From positions 88,023 to 152,022 of the forward strand of contig NZ_JAHBZY010000005.1 in NCBI RefSeq assembly GCF_019635155.1: a stretch of 64,000 nucleotides of DNA, read 5' to 3'. Under the pieces are notes generated by a model. The model did not search any database. It was not told the DNA's origin and worked only from the letters and a program-made list of their open reading frames with translations. Shown here in pieces: positions 18,899 through 27,683 of this stretch. This DNA is from Nitrosomonas sp. GTDB taxonomy: Bacteria; Pseudomonadota; Gammaproteobacteria; Burkholderiales; Nitrosomonadaceae. The number at the start of each line of letters is the position of its first letter. The stretch's first letter is position 1. A program made the position numbers and the translations under genes.

Positions 18899-20142
18899 TT
18901 GAAAATGAAATTGAGATTGACACTGAAAGTATCCAATGCCGTGTCATGCGTCAGCGGTTCCCGGGTTATTAAAAAACCGCCACCATTCTTCCTGACCCAC
19001 GTATGATCCCATTGGGCTTTTAAAGCTGTTTGATGATTCAAATCCCATCGCACACCCAGGGAAAACGTATTTTGATCAATGAGGGTTCGATTAAATGCCG
19101 TTTGGGTGATCTCCTGAAGTTTCGCGATATTCGCTGGTGTGGCGGGATCCGCCCGGAGATTAAGCGGGGAATTCAGAGATTTGGCATAGGAACCGATGCT
19201 GTACCAAGTGACCGGTCCAAACCGGCGGCCAACGCTCAGATAACCATTGGTCAAATTAACGCTCGGCCATTTGGAGCTGAACCAAGCAAACTCGGATTGA
19301 ACCAACCAAGCATTTTTATCGTATGCGATTCCTGCTGAGTAATAGCTGCTCCGCTTGCCTTCTGCGGAAACATGACCGGCGATTTCCGCTGCTTGCGGCC
19401 ACAATGCAGCAGGGACGTTGTTCAATGCACTTAACAGTTGGTGATAAGGTTGATTGCGAATGGCATGCACTTCGGCGGACGCATACGTCAGGCGGAACTT
19501 CCAGTGATCGGTTTCCAATGACGCGTTAGCACCGAAGAAAGGCCGTTCCCTTAAACTTAAATCTCCTCTGCTGACAGTGATATCCGAGCCGGTTTGACCG
19601 CCATACGCTTTGAATTCCAGGAAACCGGGAGCGATCCGGCGGGAATATTTAATGTCGAATCCATCGAAATGGCTCAATGAAATCGGCATATAAAATTCAA
19701 TGACGGGGCGTGCCCATAGGTAGGCGAATCCGACATTCCGGTACTCGGATAACATAAACAGATCGATACCCATGCGCCCGGCACGAATGGTGGTATCCGG
19801 AGTTACCTGGTAACGCAAGAAAGCCCAATCCAGGAAATTGAACAGGTCGTACTTGGTTCTTTCTTTGACAACGCCCTGAACGGTAGCACTTAGTTTTGGC
19901 AATAGGTCGGCATCGAATTGCAAACCGCCGACGGAGCCGGAGAAGATTGAAGCACCGCCATATTGAGGGGCGTGACTGAACTCATTGTGGTAGCCGATTT
20001 GCTTGGTACCGGCGGTCGTTACATCCAGTGTGCCGAATCCACTTAAGCGGAAACGCGGTTCTTTTGATTCCTGCGCTGCTAGTTCGCTGGTGCTGAACAA
20101 CAAAGTGAGGCCGATCAATATACTTGAAATCAGCCTTTGCAT
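18895..20142 (-). CDS. Outer-membrane beta-barrel protein (porin-like)
   Basis: The 415-residue protein has a signal peptide ending near LAAQ, alternating amphipathic strands throughout and a terminal Phe (NLNFIFK, Phe second to last), as in outer-membrane barrels. FRLSGFGTLDVT at the start and VGRRFGPVTWYSIGSYAKS later are porin-like strands. No specific family was named with certainty. It is first in the operon with the PstS-like protein and cyclase, overlapping the next gene by 4 bp. It may pass the ligand sensed by that module. Confidence 0.75.
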   Translation of the reverse strand: MQRLISSILIGLTLLFSTSELAAQESKEPRFRLSGFGTLDVTTAGTKQIGYHNEFSHAPQYGGASIFSGSVGGLQFDADLLPKLSATVQGVVKERTKYDLFNFLDWAFLRYQVTPDTTIRAGRMGIDLFMLSEYRNVGFAYLWARPVIEFYMPISLSHFDGFDIKYSRRIAPGFLEFKAYGGQTGSDITVSRGDLSLRERPFFGANASLETDHWKFRLTYASAEVHAIRNQPYHQLLSALNNVPAALWPQAAEIAGHVSAEGKRSSYYSAGIAYDKNAWLVQSEFAWFSSKWPSVNLTNGYLSVGRRFGPVTWYSIGSYAKSLNSPLNLRADPATPANIAKLQEITQTAFNRTLIDQNTFSLGVRWDLNHQTALKAQWDHTWVRKNGGGFLITREPLTHDTALDTFSVNLNFIFK

Positions 20143-20358
20143 CGTGACTGTAAAACCTTTGTTAACATTGAGGAAAATCAGCGTATCAGTGTTCGCTAAT
20201 AGTAGTACAAATGATAATCAATGTCGTATGGAAATAGGCTGTAAAATAGGCGTTTATTCGCAGGAAAAGAATTCCAAAATCGTGTAATCGCTACAGGGCA
20301 GCTATATGTCTGAAGTGGTCTCGATGGATTGGTGTGCGAGCACGGGGACGGTTAATGA

Positions 20359-21558
20359 TCAATCCGTTCGCAAGGCGTCAACCGGGTTTAATTTGGCCGC
20401 TCGCATCGCTGGCACCACACCGGCTGCCAATCCGATCAGCATCGATAAACCTAACGCACCCAGTACAAAATTCCACGGAATATTGACTGGTAGCCCGCTG
20501 ACTAATAGCTTGAGCAACCACGCGATGCCGTAACCGATGATCAACCCGGTCAATCCGCCCAGTGTCGAAAGCGCTATGGATTCCAGCAAGAACAATGTGC
20601 GGATGCGCGCACGCGTGGCGCCCAGGGCAGTAAGCAAGCCGATTTCGGAAATGCGCTCGGAAACCGCGATGTGCATCAGTGTAACCATACCGACACCACC
20701 TACGACCAAGGAAATGCCGCCCAAAGCTGCGACTGCGAATTTTAGAACGCTGAGGACGGTCGATAACGTATCCAGCATTTGCTGTTGCGGTTTAACGGTG
20801 AAGTCTTCGCGGCCATGACGCGCAATCAGAATGCGATGAATGTCGTCGACGACTGCTCGCACCGGTGCATCGGGCAGGTATGAAAATTGGATTTCCATGA
20901 CCCCTTGCCGGTTAAAAACTTCCAGTGCCCGGGTGGTCGGCATAAACACTGTGTCATCCAAATCGAAACCAAGCACCTGTCCTTTGGGGGCCATCACACC
21001 GATAACGCGAAAACGTGATCCGCCGACTTGCAGCAGTGCACCCAATGGATTGGTTTCGCCGAATAACTCGACGCGTACTTTTGCGCCCAGTACCACATAG
21101 GCACGCGGATTGCGCGGATCATCATTCGGTAGGAATTGCCCGATTTCGACTTGCATGTTAAACGCCTTGGCAAAATCCGGCCCTTGTCCATATGCGGTAA
21201 CCCGCCGGCTGCGGCCTTGTGCGCGGATTTCGGCATTTCCGACTACGCTCGCATTGGTGTATTGCGCGTAACGGCTTTGTTTGAGCGCCATGGCATCTTC
21301 GATGGTCAGCAGCCGCGCACTGCCGATGGCGCCGAGAGAACCGCCATGCGTGTTGATCTTGCCGGGGGTAATGGTGACGATGTTAGTGCCGAATTGGGTA
21401 AACTCCGCCAGCACAAAACGTTGTATGCCATCACCGATAGCCGTCAACAGCACGACCGCAGCGATGCCGATGGCGATTCCGGAAGCCGATAGCAGAGTAC
21501 GTAAGCGGTGTGCAGTGAGTGAACGGAAGGCGAACTGAATAGTATCGGGAATGTTCAT
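20359..21558 (-). CDS. MacB-type ABC transporter permease
   Basis: The 399-residue protein has the FtsX/MacB permease layout: one N-terminal helix (LRTLLSASGIAIGIAAVVLLTAIG), a large periplasmic domain of about 220 residues, and three C-terminal helices with the signature ERISEIGLLTALGATRARI. It lacks an ATPase domain, and no ATPase or fusion gene is next to it. It may use the ATPase encoded at 28873 or one outside the window. It is related to the permease at 27684 but clearly diverged. Likely exports a peptide, lipoprotein or small molecule across the inner membrane. Confidence 0.88.
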   Translation of the reverse strand: MNIPDTIQFAFRSLTAHRLRTLLSASGIAIGIAAVVLLTAIGDGIQRFVLAEFTQFGTNIVTITPGKINTHGGSLGAIGSARLLTIEDAMALKQSRYAQYTNASVVGNAEIRAQGRSRRVTAYGQGPDFAKAFNMQVEIGQFLPNDDPRNPRAYVVLGAKVRVELFGETNPLGALLQVGGSRFRVIGVMAPKGQVLGFDLDDTVFMPTTRALEVFNRQGVMEIQFSYLPDAPVRAVVDDIHRILIARHGREDFTVKPQQQMLDTLSTVLSVLKFAVAALGGISLVVGGVGMVTLMHIAVSERISEIGLLTALGATRARIRTLFLLESIALSTLGGLTGLIIGYGIAWLLKLLVSGLPVNIPWNFVLGALGLSMLIGLAAGVVPAMRAAKLNPVDALRTD

Positions 21559-21654
21559 TGTTTTTTTAGTCTAGCACTTGAGGATGTTAATGTTAATTAT
21601 CCGGTAATGGCTTGTGGTACCCGGCATAAGTCGGTGAGGCCGGAATCCTTATTC

Positions 21655-21759
21655 TAAGGAAATGCTGACTCATTGCTCGCACAAGCGATTTGCCGCGTTG
21701 GATGGTGCTCAAAAAACTCGCTTTCATTGTGCCTGGTGAATTAATCAGCGTCTTTCTAA
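21655..21759. repeat. Inverted-repeat element copy 1 (MITE-like, internally shortened)
   Basis: The left arm TAAGGAAATGCTGACT and the right arm AATTAATCAGCGTCTTTCTA are imperfect complements. The interior (ACAAGCG..TGCGTTGG..GGTGCTC) matches the reverse complement of the copy at 25986. The length of 105 bp compares with 148-149 bp in the full copies. It lies in the gap between the MacB-like permease and the OprP-like porin. Confidence 0.65.
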
Positions 21760-21772
21760 CTCGCTGTAAGGA

Positions 21773-23083
21773 TCAAAAACTGATTTGGGTGCGGACGGAT
21801 AACACTGAAAAGTGATCGGTTCGCGCCGCAGTATCATGACTTGAATGACCGAGCATCGCGTCGGCTAGATAATAATTCAGCATCAGGCGGATATTGGAAT
21901 ACGGATACCAATTGGCCCCCAGTGTAATGATCTGTACCTGGCATTTGGAGGTTCCTGTTTTGCAAGGATTAGCGTTGAGGCTTTGCGAAAAATTTTCCGC
22001 CAAATCGTAGCGCCCCACTAATTCCAGCGCACCCCATTTGCTAATGGGCTGCGGCTTGCCGAAAGCGCCGCGATCCTTTCTATAAACAGCGGTTTCGCCG
22101 GTAAGAAACCAGCTGGCCTGCGTATAGAATGCCTGAATTGTCGAATCATGCGGATGACCGCCTGCCAGGTGGGTATTATCGAGCCGAGAAAGAGCGTATT
22201 CACCTTGCAGTGTCAGCGGGCCGATTGCATACGCGGTTTCGGCGGCGAATGTCGATTGGCTGTTATGATCCGGCGCGCCGGGGCTGGCACCGGCAACACC
22301 TAAGGACTGATTGATGCCTAGCCGGCCGCCGTAAATATCGGTGATCTTGGCCGATAATGAATTCCGGTTGGCGGTATCGCGGCTAATCGAAAATCCCAGA
22401 TGAATAAGCTGACCTTCTCGATCAAGTGGCAGCCAAACCGCCCGTCCGCCATAGCTGGTGCCTTCCACCGGCAAACCGAAATGTGCCAGGCTCATGACAT
22501 ACAATCCGAACCCTAAATTTTCCCGGATTAATCCCCGGTAACCGATGCCGGTCAGGAACTGGCGGCCACTGTAGATGCCGGTCGATGATGTCGAGGGCCG
22601 TTCCATCAGAGTAATTTCATTGGAACTGGTGATCTCTTCCAATCCCCGGTATGGTTTGAATTGGCCGATGGTGAGCTGCCCCGGCCCCAGTTGAGTAGCT
22701 ACCCAAGCTTCACGCAAGCTATGCGGGAATGCGGTCGTGGCGTTGACAGCAAAATCATTCTCGAATTTGAAATTGACGCGATGAATTTTTCCGGTGACTG
22801 TGGCATAAGTTCTGCGCCAATTGAAACCTTCGCGATCATCGGCGTGCAGCAATTGACTGCCAAACGCCGGATAATCGGAGCTCGCGTTATCCGGATACAG
22901 CCAATGCGTATCGAAGTGACCCCGGCCATTAAGACCCAATTCAAAATTGCCATTGTCGGATTTGATCCGGAGGCCGTTCTTGTAACTGAAGTTAACCGCC
23001 TGACAATTGGTAATGCCGATATGAGTCAATGCCATCAGGCTTAAAAATTTGAACGATATTTTTAGGCCTCGAGATACTGGCAC
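21773..23083 (-). CDS. OprO/OprP-type phosphate-selective porin
   Basis: The 436-residue protein has a signal peptide and the porin O/P pattern: GNFELGLNGRGHFDTHWLY near the start, RRTYATVTGKIHRVNFKFENDFA, and LREAWVATQLGPGQLTIGQFKPYRGLEEITSSNEITLMERPS, the signature region with the constriction strands. It ends in Phe (RTQISF), as barrels do. It would allow anions such as phosphate or polyphosphate across the outer membrane. It stands alone, about 215 bp upstream of the permease on the same strand, with the repeat element between them. Confidence 0.88.
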   Translation of the reverse strand: MPVSRGLKISFKFLSLMALTHIGITNCQAVNFSYKNGLRIKSDNGNFELGLNGRGHFDTHWLYPDNASSDYPAFGSQLLHADDREGFNWRRTYATVTGKIHRVNFKFENDFAVNATTAFPHSLREAWVATQLGPGQLTIGQFKPYRGLEEITSSNEITLMERPSTSSTGIYSGRQFLTGIGYRGLIRENLGFGLYVMSLAHFGLPVEGTSYGGRAVWLPLDREGQLIHLGFSISRDTANRNSLSAKITDIYGGRLGINQSLGVAGASPGAPDHNSQSTFAAETAYAIGPLTLQGEYALSRLDNTHLAGGHPHDSTIQAFYTQASWFLTGETAVYRKDRGAFGKPQPISKWGALELVGRYDLAENFSQSLNANPCKTGTSKCQVQIITLGANWYPYSNIRLMLNYYLADAMLGHSSHDTAARTDHFSVLSVRTQISF

Positions 23084-23229
23084 ACAACACCTGCACGTAA
23101 ATGAATGAAGTGCGAATGATTATATATCAATGGGTAAAAACTGCGTTTGAATCACCCGGGACTTCCCGTAGACAAAATGGCTTGAGTTCAGCACAATTAT
23201 CTTCCGGGAAATCCGGGGTGTCCTCCTGA

Positions 23230-23643
23230 CTAACGAAGATACTCACCGGAACGTTCCGGTTGATATGTGATTTCTTCAATGCGTACTTGCAACAATCCTC
23301 CCCCCGGCTTTGGCCACGCAATTTCATCCCCTTGGGAAAGACCAAGCAGTGCAATACCCACTGGCGCAAGTATAGAGATTGTGCCGCCTTGTGCATCAGC
23401 ATCTTTGGGATACACGAGCGTTAGATAGAAATCCTGGGTGGTGGATTCGATTTTGAATTTCACAGTCGAATTCATTGTTACCACAGTGGATGGAATTTTC
23501 GTAGGATCCACGATTTCCGCGCGAGCGAGTTCGGATTCCAAACTGCCTTTGTCCGGAAATGCGGAATCGGGCAGCGATTCCATAAGTTTTTCCAGCCGTA
23601 TCGCATCTAGCGACGAAATGATAATGTTTGGTTTTCTGGTCAT
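23230..23643 (-). CDS. rnk: Rnk-like nucleoside diphosphate kinase regulator (GreA/GreB C-terminal fold)
   Basis: I place the start at ATG 23643, preceded by AGGAA; the longer frame begins upstream without a ribosome site. The 137-residue protein has an N-terminal helical part and a C-terminal FKBP-like GreA/B domain with SILAPVGIALLGLSQGDEIAWP, the strongest signature. Rnk proteins bind RNA polymerase in the secondary channel region but lack the Gre coiled-coil tip. It is monocistronic between the porin and a lipoprotein gene. Confidence 0.85.
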   Translation of the reverse strand: MTRKPNIIISSLDAIRLEKLMESLPDSAFPDKGSLESELARAEIVDPTKIPSTVVTMNSTVKFKIESTTQDFYLTLVYPKDADAQGGTISILAPVGIALLGLSQGDEIAWPKPGGGLLQVRIEEITYQPERSGEYLR

Positions 23644-23681
23644 ATTTCCTAAATCGAAGTTGTTATGAATTGGTTTGAAAT

Positions 23682-23718
23682 GAAAAACGCCCAAGGCTTT
23701 CTTATTGCCCTGGGCGTT
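23682..23718 (-). terminator. Rho-independent terminator of the lipoprotein gene
   Basis: Arms AACGCCCAAGGC (23686-23697) and GCCCTGGGCGTT (23707-23718) pair with one mismatch. Read on the minus strand, the hairpin is followed by a T-run, so it ends transcription of the gene finishing at 23784. Confidence 0.65.
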
Positions 23719-23783
23719 CTGAAAATACTCTGCTTTGAATCGGTTATTTCTGCTGCAACTTTTTACTTTGAATTTTAGGGTTT

Positions 23784-24242
23784 TTATAATTTGTCAGGAT
23801 CGGAATCTAACTCTGCTTTATTCGCATGATCACTGAGTTGGCCCGGTGTTGCAACGGGCTTGGCATTTTCGCGTTGTAACAATTCCGCTGCTATCCTGCG
23901 ATGAAAATATGCCTGTTTTTGCGCTTCTTTCGCAGCTTGTTCGTAATAGCGCAAATTGGCTGTTGTATGTGAATGAAAATCTTGTCCGCGCCTTCCATAG
24001 TAGTGGCTTTTGTTTTCATAGTGTTGTAAGGCTTTTCTTTTTTCTACAACTTTTTCTCTCATTTCTTCGGCCACGTCATCATAGTAACTAGCTAACTTCT
24101 CATGATCGTTATGCGTTTTTGCATGCTGTGCAAGCTTATTGATGTCAGCGTTCTGCACGTCAAGCGGACCCATTTGTGCACAGGCAACCAGCAGAGAAAG
24201 CAACGGTAGAACTGTAAAGTATTTTCTCAGATTTATGCTCAT
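23784..24242 (-). CDS. Putative lipoprotein, Lys/His/Glu-rich helical
   Basis: The 152-residue protein has a lipobox LLVAC at residues 17-21, so it should be lipidated at Cys21. The mature part is charged and helical, with repeated HYEN, HYYG, HTTAN and ASYYDDVAEEMREKVVEKRKAL segments likely to form a coiled coil. No defined family was recognised. A terminator follows it. It probably sits in the outer membrane facing the periplasm. Confidence 0.6.
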   Translation of the reverse strand: MSINLRKYFTVLPLLSLLVACAQMGPLDVQNADINKLAQHAKTHNDHEKLASYYDDVAEEMREKVVEKRKALQHYENKSHYYGRRGQDFHSHTTANLRYYEQAAKEAQKQAYFHRRIAAELLQRENAKPVATPGQLSDHANKAELDSDPDKL

Positions 24243-24493
24243 GATAGTGACTCCAGGTAAAACAATAGGAAGTCATATTACTTGAGACGATACAGCGATG
24301 AATATTAGGGAAACTATTGTTCTTTACTAAGGAAAACTATTAAATCGTATTTTGTCCGGTAATCAATCAAGACAAATGGCTTCATTATTCAATGCGATAA
24401 ACGGCATTGCGAGATGGGTAAAAGTGTCAGGTCAATGGACGGTTGATTATGCTTCATGATCATTGGCTTATGCAGGATGCTGGTGAAGTTAAG

Positions 24494-25405
24494 CTACTTT
24501 AAAGATTGATCCCAGTATGGCATTTCCCCGACGTGCTCTGACAAGAAGTTAACAAAAGAGCTTATTTTTTTCGGTAAATGTCGGCTTGGAAGGTAGCAAG
24601 CGTAAATATGACGCTCTACCGACAAATATTCCGGAAGCGCGGCTTGGAGCCGTCCTTTCTGTAATTCCATACCGATGGTATAAGTGGGCAATAAAGCGAT
24701 CCCTAACCCATGGAGCGCTGCTTGAGCAAGCGCATCATTATTATTGATGCGTAAGGTCCCCGCTATTGGAATCTTGATCTTTCCCGCCGGTCCGGTAAAG
24801 CGCCAATAACTTTGTTCTGTTGATAACGCACAATCGAGACAGTTATGTTCCTCAAGATCTGCCGGTGTTTGTGGCATACCCCATTGTTGGAAGTATTGAG
24901 GAGTTGCGCACAATATCCGGCGCACAGGTGCAATCTTGCGTGCAACCAGATTGGGGTCAGGTTCGTTTGTGACACGAATTTGCACATCATATCCTTCCTC
25001 TATCAAATCCCCCGGGTGGTCGGTAATGGTCAGATCAACCTTTATTTTAGGGTAACGGGCTAGAAAGCAAGGGAGCGCGGGGGCAATATGGCGCGTTCCA
25101 AAAGAAGTCGGCACACTCACTTTCAGTGTTCCAAGCGGCTCCGCATGAAGACTATTCACTACTTGTTCGGCATGTTCAGCTTCTGTCAGGATGCGTGTAG
25201 CATGCTCGGACAGCGCGATGCCTGTCTCTGTCAGACTGAGATGCCGAGTGCTTCGGAGAAGTAATCGTGTACTCAAGTCCTTTTCGAGCTTGGCGACGGC
25301 TTTGCTGACAGCCGCACGAGAAATATCCATACGGCGCGCCGCTTCCGCAAAACTGCCTGCTTCCACAACGCGTGCAAAAATAATGAAAAGATTAAGATCT
25401 TGCAT
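24494..25405 (-). CDS. LysR-family transcriptional regulator
   Basis: The 303-residue protein begins with the classical winged helix-turn-helix LNLFIIFARVVEAGSFAEAARRMDISRAAVSKAVAKLEKDLSTRLLLRSTR. A LysR substrate-binding domain follows (LKVSVPTSFGTRHIAPALPCFLARYPKIKVDLTITD). It is of the CrgA/DmlR-like subgroup. It is divergent from the frameshifted membrane gene at 25738, with a T-N-A type palindrome between them. Since its apparent target gene is broken, the regulator may have lost its partner or may act elsewhere. Confidence 0.92.
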   Translation of the reverse strand: MQDLNLFIIFARVVEAGSFAEAARRMDISRAAVSKAVAKLEKDLSTRLLLRSTRHLSLTETGIALSEHATRILTEAEHAEQVVNSLHAEPLGTLKVSVPTSFGTRHIAPALPCFLARYPKIKVDLTITDHPGDLIEEGYDVQIRVTNEPDPNLVARKIAPVRRILCATPQYFQQWGMPQTPADLEEHNCLDCALSTEQSYWRFTGPAGKIKIPIAGTLRINNNDALAQAALHGLGIALLPTYTIGMELQKGRLQAALPEYLSVERHIYACYLPSRHLPKKISSFVNFLSEHVGEMPYWDQSLK

Positions 25406-25610
25406 ATTGTTATTGTATCGTTTTTGGAAACAAAATGTTTCGTTTTCTGGTACTTCTCATTAAGGTTTTCTAACTATATTATTATTTTCAAGGTTGGTAG
25501 ATTATATTATATGCAATAAAGTAATGATGCTCATTATTGTAATTTAATGACTAATATGTATCCAACCTTAATTGGTTCGCTCTAAATAACTTGAAATCAT
25601 GAATTTCTGA

Positions 25611-25638
25611 GTTGTCAATTGATAATTTTATTGTCAAC
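25611..25638. promoter_or_regulatory. Palindrome in the LysR intergenic region, candidate LysR box
   Basis: GTTGTCAAT (25611-25619) and ATTGTCAAC (25630-25638) are complementary except for the central base, with a 10-base spacer. The gap from 25406 to 25737 holds no gene. A LysR regulator on one side and a small membrane gene on the other make this a fitting binding site. Confidence 0.45.
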
Positions 25639-25737
25639 TGAATAGAGCGTATTGTTAGCGTGGTTATTTTTACAAGTCAAAAATTCATTGTGGCTTGCAT
25701 CAATGATCAATAAATGCATCATAAGGAGAATAATTTT

Positions 25738-25981
25738 ATGGAAACCAAAGAGTTAATAAAAGCACCTCAATTATTTGTAGTTTATGCAATTGCTATCCTC
25801 TATACGATCGTGTTCTCTTTAGCAGCGGTTGTAGCGCCATCCATTGATGGAATATGGGGGCTGCAAGGCATGCATCAGGTTGCGATGCTGGAAACAAATA
25901 GCCGTAGTCATCCTCAAGCTGATCGGAGCGACAGTCTGGGTTAAGATTCATAAGGATCGCAGCACATATGTTTCTGATTAA
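25738..25981 (+). pseudogene. Frameshifted small membrane protein gene
   Basis: ATG 25738 follows AAGGAGAA. The frame encodes a helix (LFVVYAIAILYTIVFSLAAVV) and then GIWGLQGMHQVAMLE. Near 25891-25897 (GAAACAAATA) the sense continues in another frame as QIAVVILKLIGATVWVKIH and ends at 25979-25981. Removing one A restores an 80-residue two-helix protein. So either an insertion occurred or the base call is wrong. The family was not recognised. Confidence 0.6.
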
Positions 25982-25985
25982 GCAA

Positions 25986-26133
25986 AGGAAACGCTGATTA
26001 ATTCGCTGCATAAGATGAGATACAAGGCGGATGGCGCGCAGTAAACAAGGCCTATCATAATAATAAGGCGGGTTTCTGAGCACCACCCAACGCAGCATGT
26101 CGCTTGTGAAGGCGATTAATCAGTGTTTTCCTA
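25986..26133. repeat. Inverted-repeat element copy 2 (MITE-like, full length)
   Basis: The left arm AGGAAACGCTGATTAAT and right arm ATTAATCAGTGTTTTCCT are near-complements. The element is about 148 bp and non-coding. It begins 4 bp after the broken membrane gene and ends about 100 bp before the DUF488 gene. The interior aligns with copy 4 in reverse orientation. Confidence 0.75.
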
Positions 26134-26236
26134 ATTTTGAGATGAAGGAAAATGTAACAATGAAATGCTTTTTCGGAAAAATAGAAGCCAAGTATGTTGC
26201 TTCAAAAATCGTTGTCTGCCGGATTCTGAAAATACT

Positions 26237-26587
26237 ATGAGCGTTATCCAAATTAAGCGAGCCTATGAAAAGGCTGAAACAAAAGATGGCTACCGAATCC
26301 TGGTGGATAGATTGTGGCCGCGAGGTTTGACTAAAGAACGGGCGGCTATTGATTTGTGGTTTAAAGAAATTGCGCCTTCGCCAGGATTGCGCAAGTGGTT
26401 TGGGCATACCCCGGATAGATTTCTTGAGTTTCGCACCCGCTATGTTGAAGAGCTTGCACAAAATCCTGCCGTAGCAAATGTTCCAAGCTTATTAGCCAAA
26501 CACGAAATTGTGACGTTAGTATATGCGGCTAAGAGTGTGGAAATTAACCATGCAGTCATTCTCAAAGAATTTATGGAATCAATTTAG
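26237..26587 (+). CDS. DUF488-family protein
   Basis: The start is ATG 26237 (MSVIQIKRAY); the longer frame from 26165 begins near the repeat element. The 116-residue protein has the DUF488 hallmarks RILVDRLWPRGLTKERAAIDLWFKEIAPSPGLRKWFGH and LVYAAKS. Some family members are thought to be involved in stress or metal response, but the biochemical role is unclear. It is monocistronic. Confidence 0.88.
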   Translation: MSVIQIKRAYEKAETKDGYRILVDRLWPRGLTKERAAIDLWFKEIAPSPGLRKWFGHTPDRFLEFRTRYVEELAQNPAVANVPSLLAKHEIVTLVYAAKSVEINHAVILKEFMESI

Positions 26588-26875
26588 AGAGCATCGGTTC
26601 GACATCATATACAGGTATTCTCACTGATCAGACTTATCCGCTGAACCCGCTGAGTAGCGCCGCCTAATAGTTTCCTGTAGGAAGAAACCATGGTTTCCTT
26701 AATATACACCCGTTATTAACTAAACTAAGATGGCATTGCTTTCTTGTGTCTGAGAAGAATTATCGTGAAAACACAGGGAGTTGCAAGGATTCTAGGAAAT
26801 GTGGGCGATTCTGTGAAAAAGTATCTTATATTTCTGTTTGATGGTTGTCTGGCTTTTAGAGAGAGGAATAAGTAA

Positions 26876-27169
26876 ATGACATTAATGAAAAAATTTGAAA
26901 TCGTTATCGGGATTGAACACCTAAATCAACTAATAGAATTGTTAGAGAGATCCGAAGTGCGCGGATATACCGTCATCAAAAAAGCAGGAGGCCTCGGTTC
27001 CCGAGGCGCGCGAAATCCGGACGATCTCCTGATTCCCGATGAAAATGCGATGATAATCCTCGCTTGCGAGGAAGATCAAGCGCAGAAAATGCTGCATGAA
27101 TTACAGCCTGCAATGGAGGAGCTGAATGGTATGTGCCTGATTTCAAATTGTCATGCATATATTCATTGA
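26876..27169 (+). CDS. PII-like nitrogen/carbon regulator-fold protein
   Basis: The 97-residue protein has the beta-alpha-beta fold of PII-like proteins: FEIVIGIEHLNQLIELLERSEVRGYTVIKKAGGLGSRGARN, where a T-loop would start, then AMIILACEEDQAQKMLHELQPAMEELNGMCLISNC. A short, Tyr-free T-loop means no uridylylation site, unlike GlnB. Such proteins often sit next to and tune membrane transporters, for example bicarbonate carriers. Here no transporter gene is adjacent, so its partner is unknown. A ribosome site GAGAGGA precedes it. Confidence 0.75.
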   Translation: MTLMKKFEIVIGIEHLNQLIELLERSEVRGYTVIKKAGGLGSRGARNPDDLLIPDENAMIILACEEDQAQKMLHELQPAMEELNGMCLISNCHAYIH

Positions 27170-27442
27170 GAAATCCCTGGATAAGTCAGTTGTGTTAGTG
27201 GAATAGAAAATTGGCATCACATTTTTACCTATCGGCATGAAACAAAGTCGTTTTGCGGCAAAAGAATTTGTGGTTTGTGATCTTATTGCTGATTATTGCG
27301 GGTCTGGCCGCACTGACGCAATAATCCCCGATAAATCACGACCAATCGCCGGTCTCTTATTTAGTATGGTTAATATAGATCAATCTATATACAATTAAAA
27401 AAGGTACTCTACTTGATGAATGATAGGCAAAGGAGATTAAAA

Positions 27443-27634
27443 ATGGCGAAAAGATATCTATTTCTAACCATGTTGTTTTCGATAGGAGTACTCATGGCTT
27501 GTAATGAACCGAGAAGGACTCCCGACGGGCATTTGATGGACCGGCCGAAAATGTCGGCGTATGGACCGGATGATATTACAAGGCATGATACGAAAGCATC
27601 CGATGCTGACAAGCCGGATGGGGATAAACAGTAA
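27443..27634 (+). CDS. Small putative lipoprotein
   Basis: ATG 27443 follows AAGGAG. The 63-residue product has a signal sequence with lipobox GVLMAC and a charged, Asp/Lys/Pro-rich mature part without recognised domains. Convergent with the efflux operon ending at 27684. Confidence 0.6.
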   Translation: MAKRYLFLTMLFSIGVLMACNEPRRTPDGHLMDRPKMSAYGPDDITRHDTKASDADKPDGDKQ

Positions 27635-27683
27635 TTTCATTGCGAGTGAAGCTGTAAGCTTGCATGGTAAAGCGCTATCGTAT

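Noticed and set aside
27253..27324. TTG-started 23-codon frame encoding one hydrophobic helix
   Set aside because: It reads like a tiny membrane peptide (NLWFVILLLIIAGL), but has no ribosome site and a weak start, and is too short to support.
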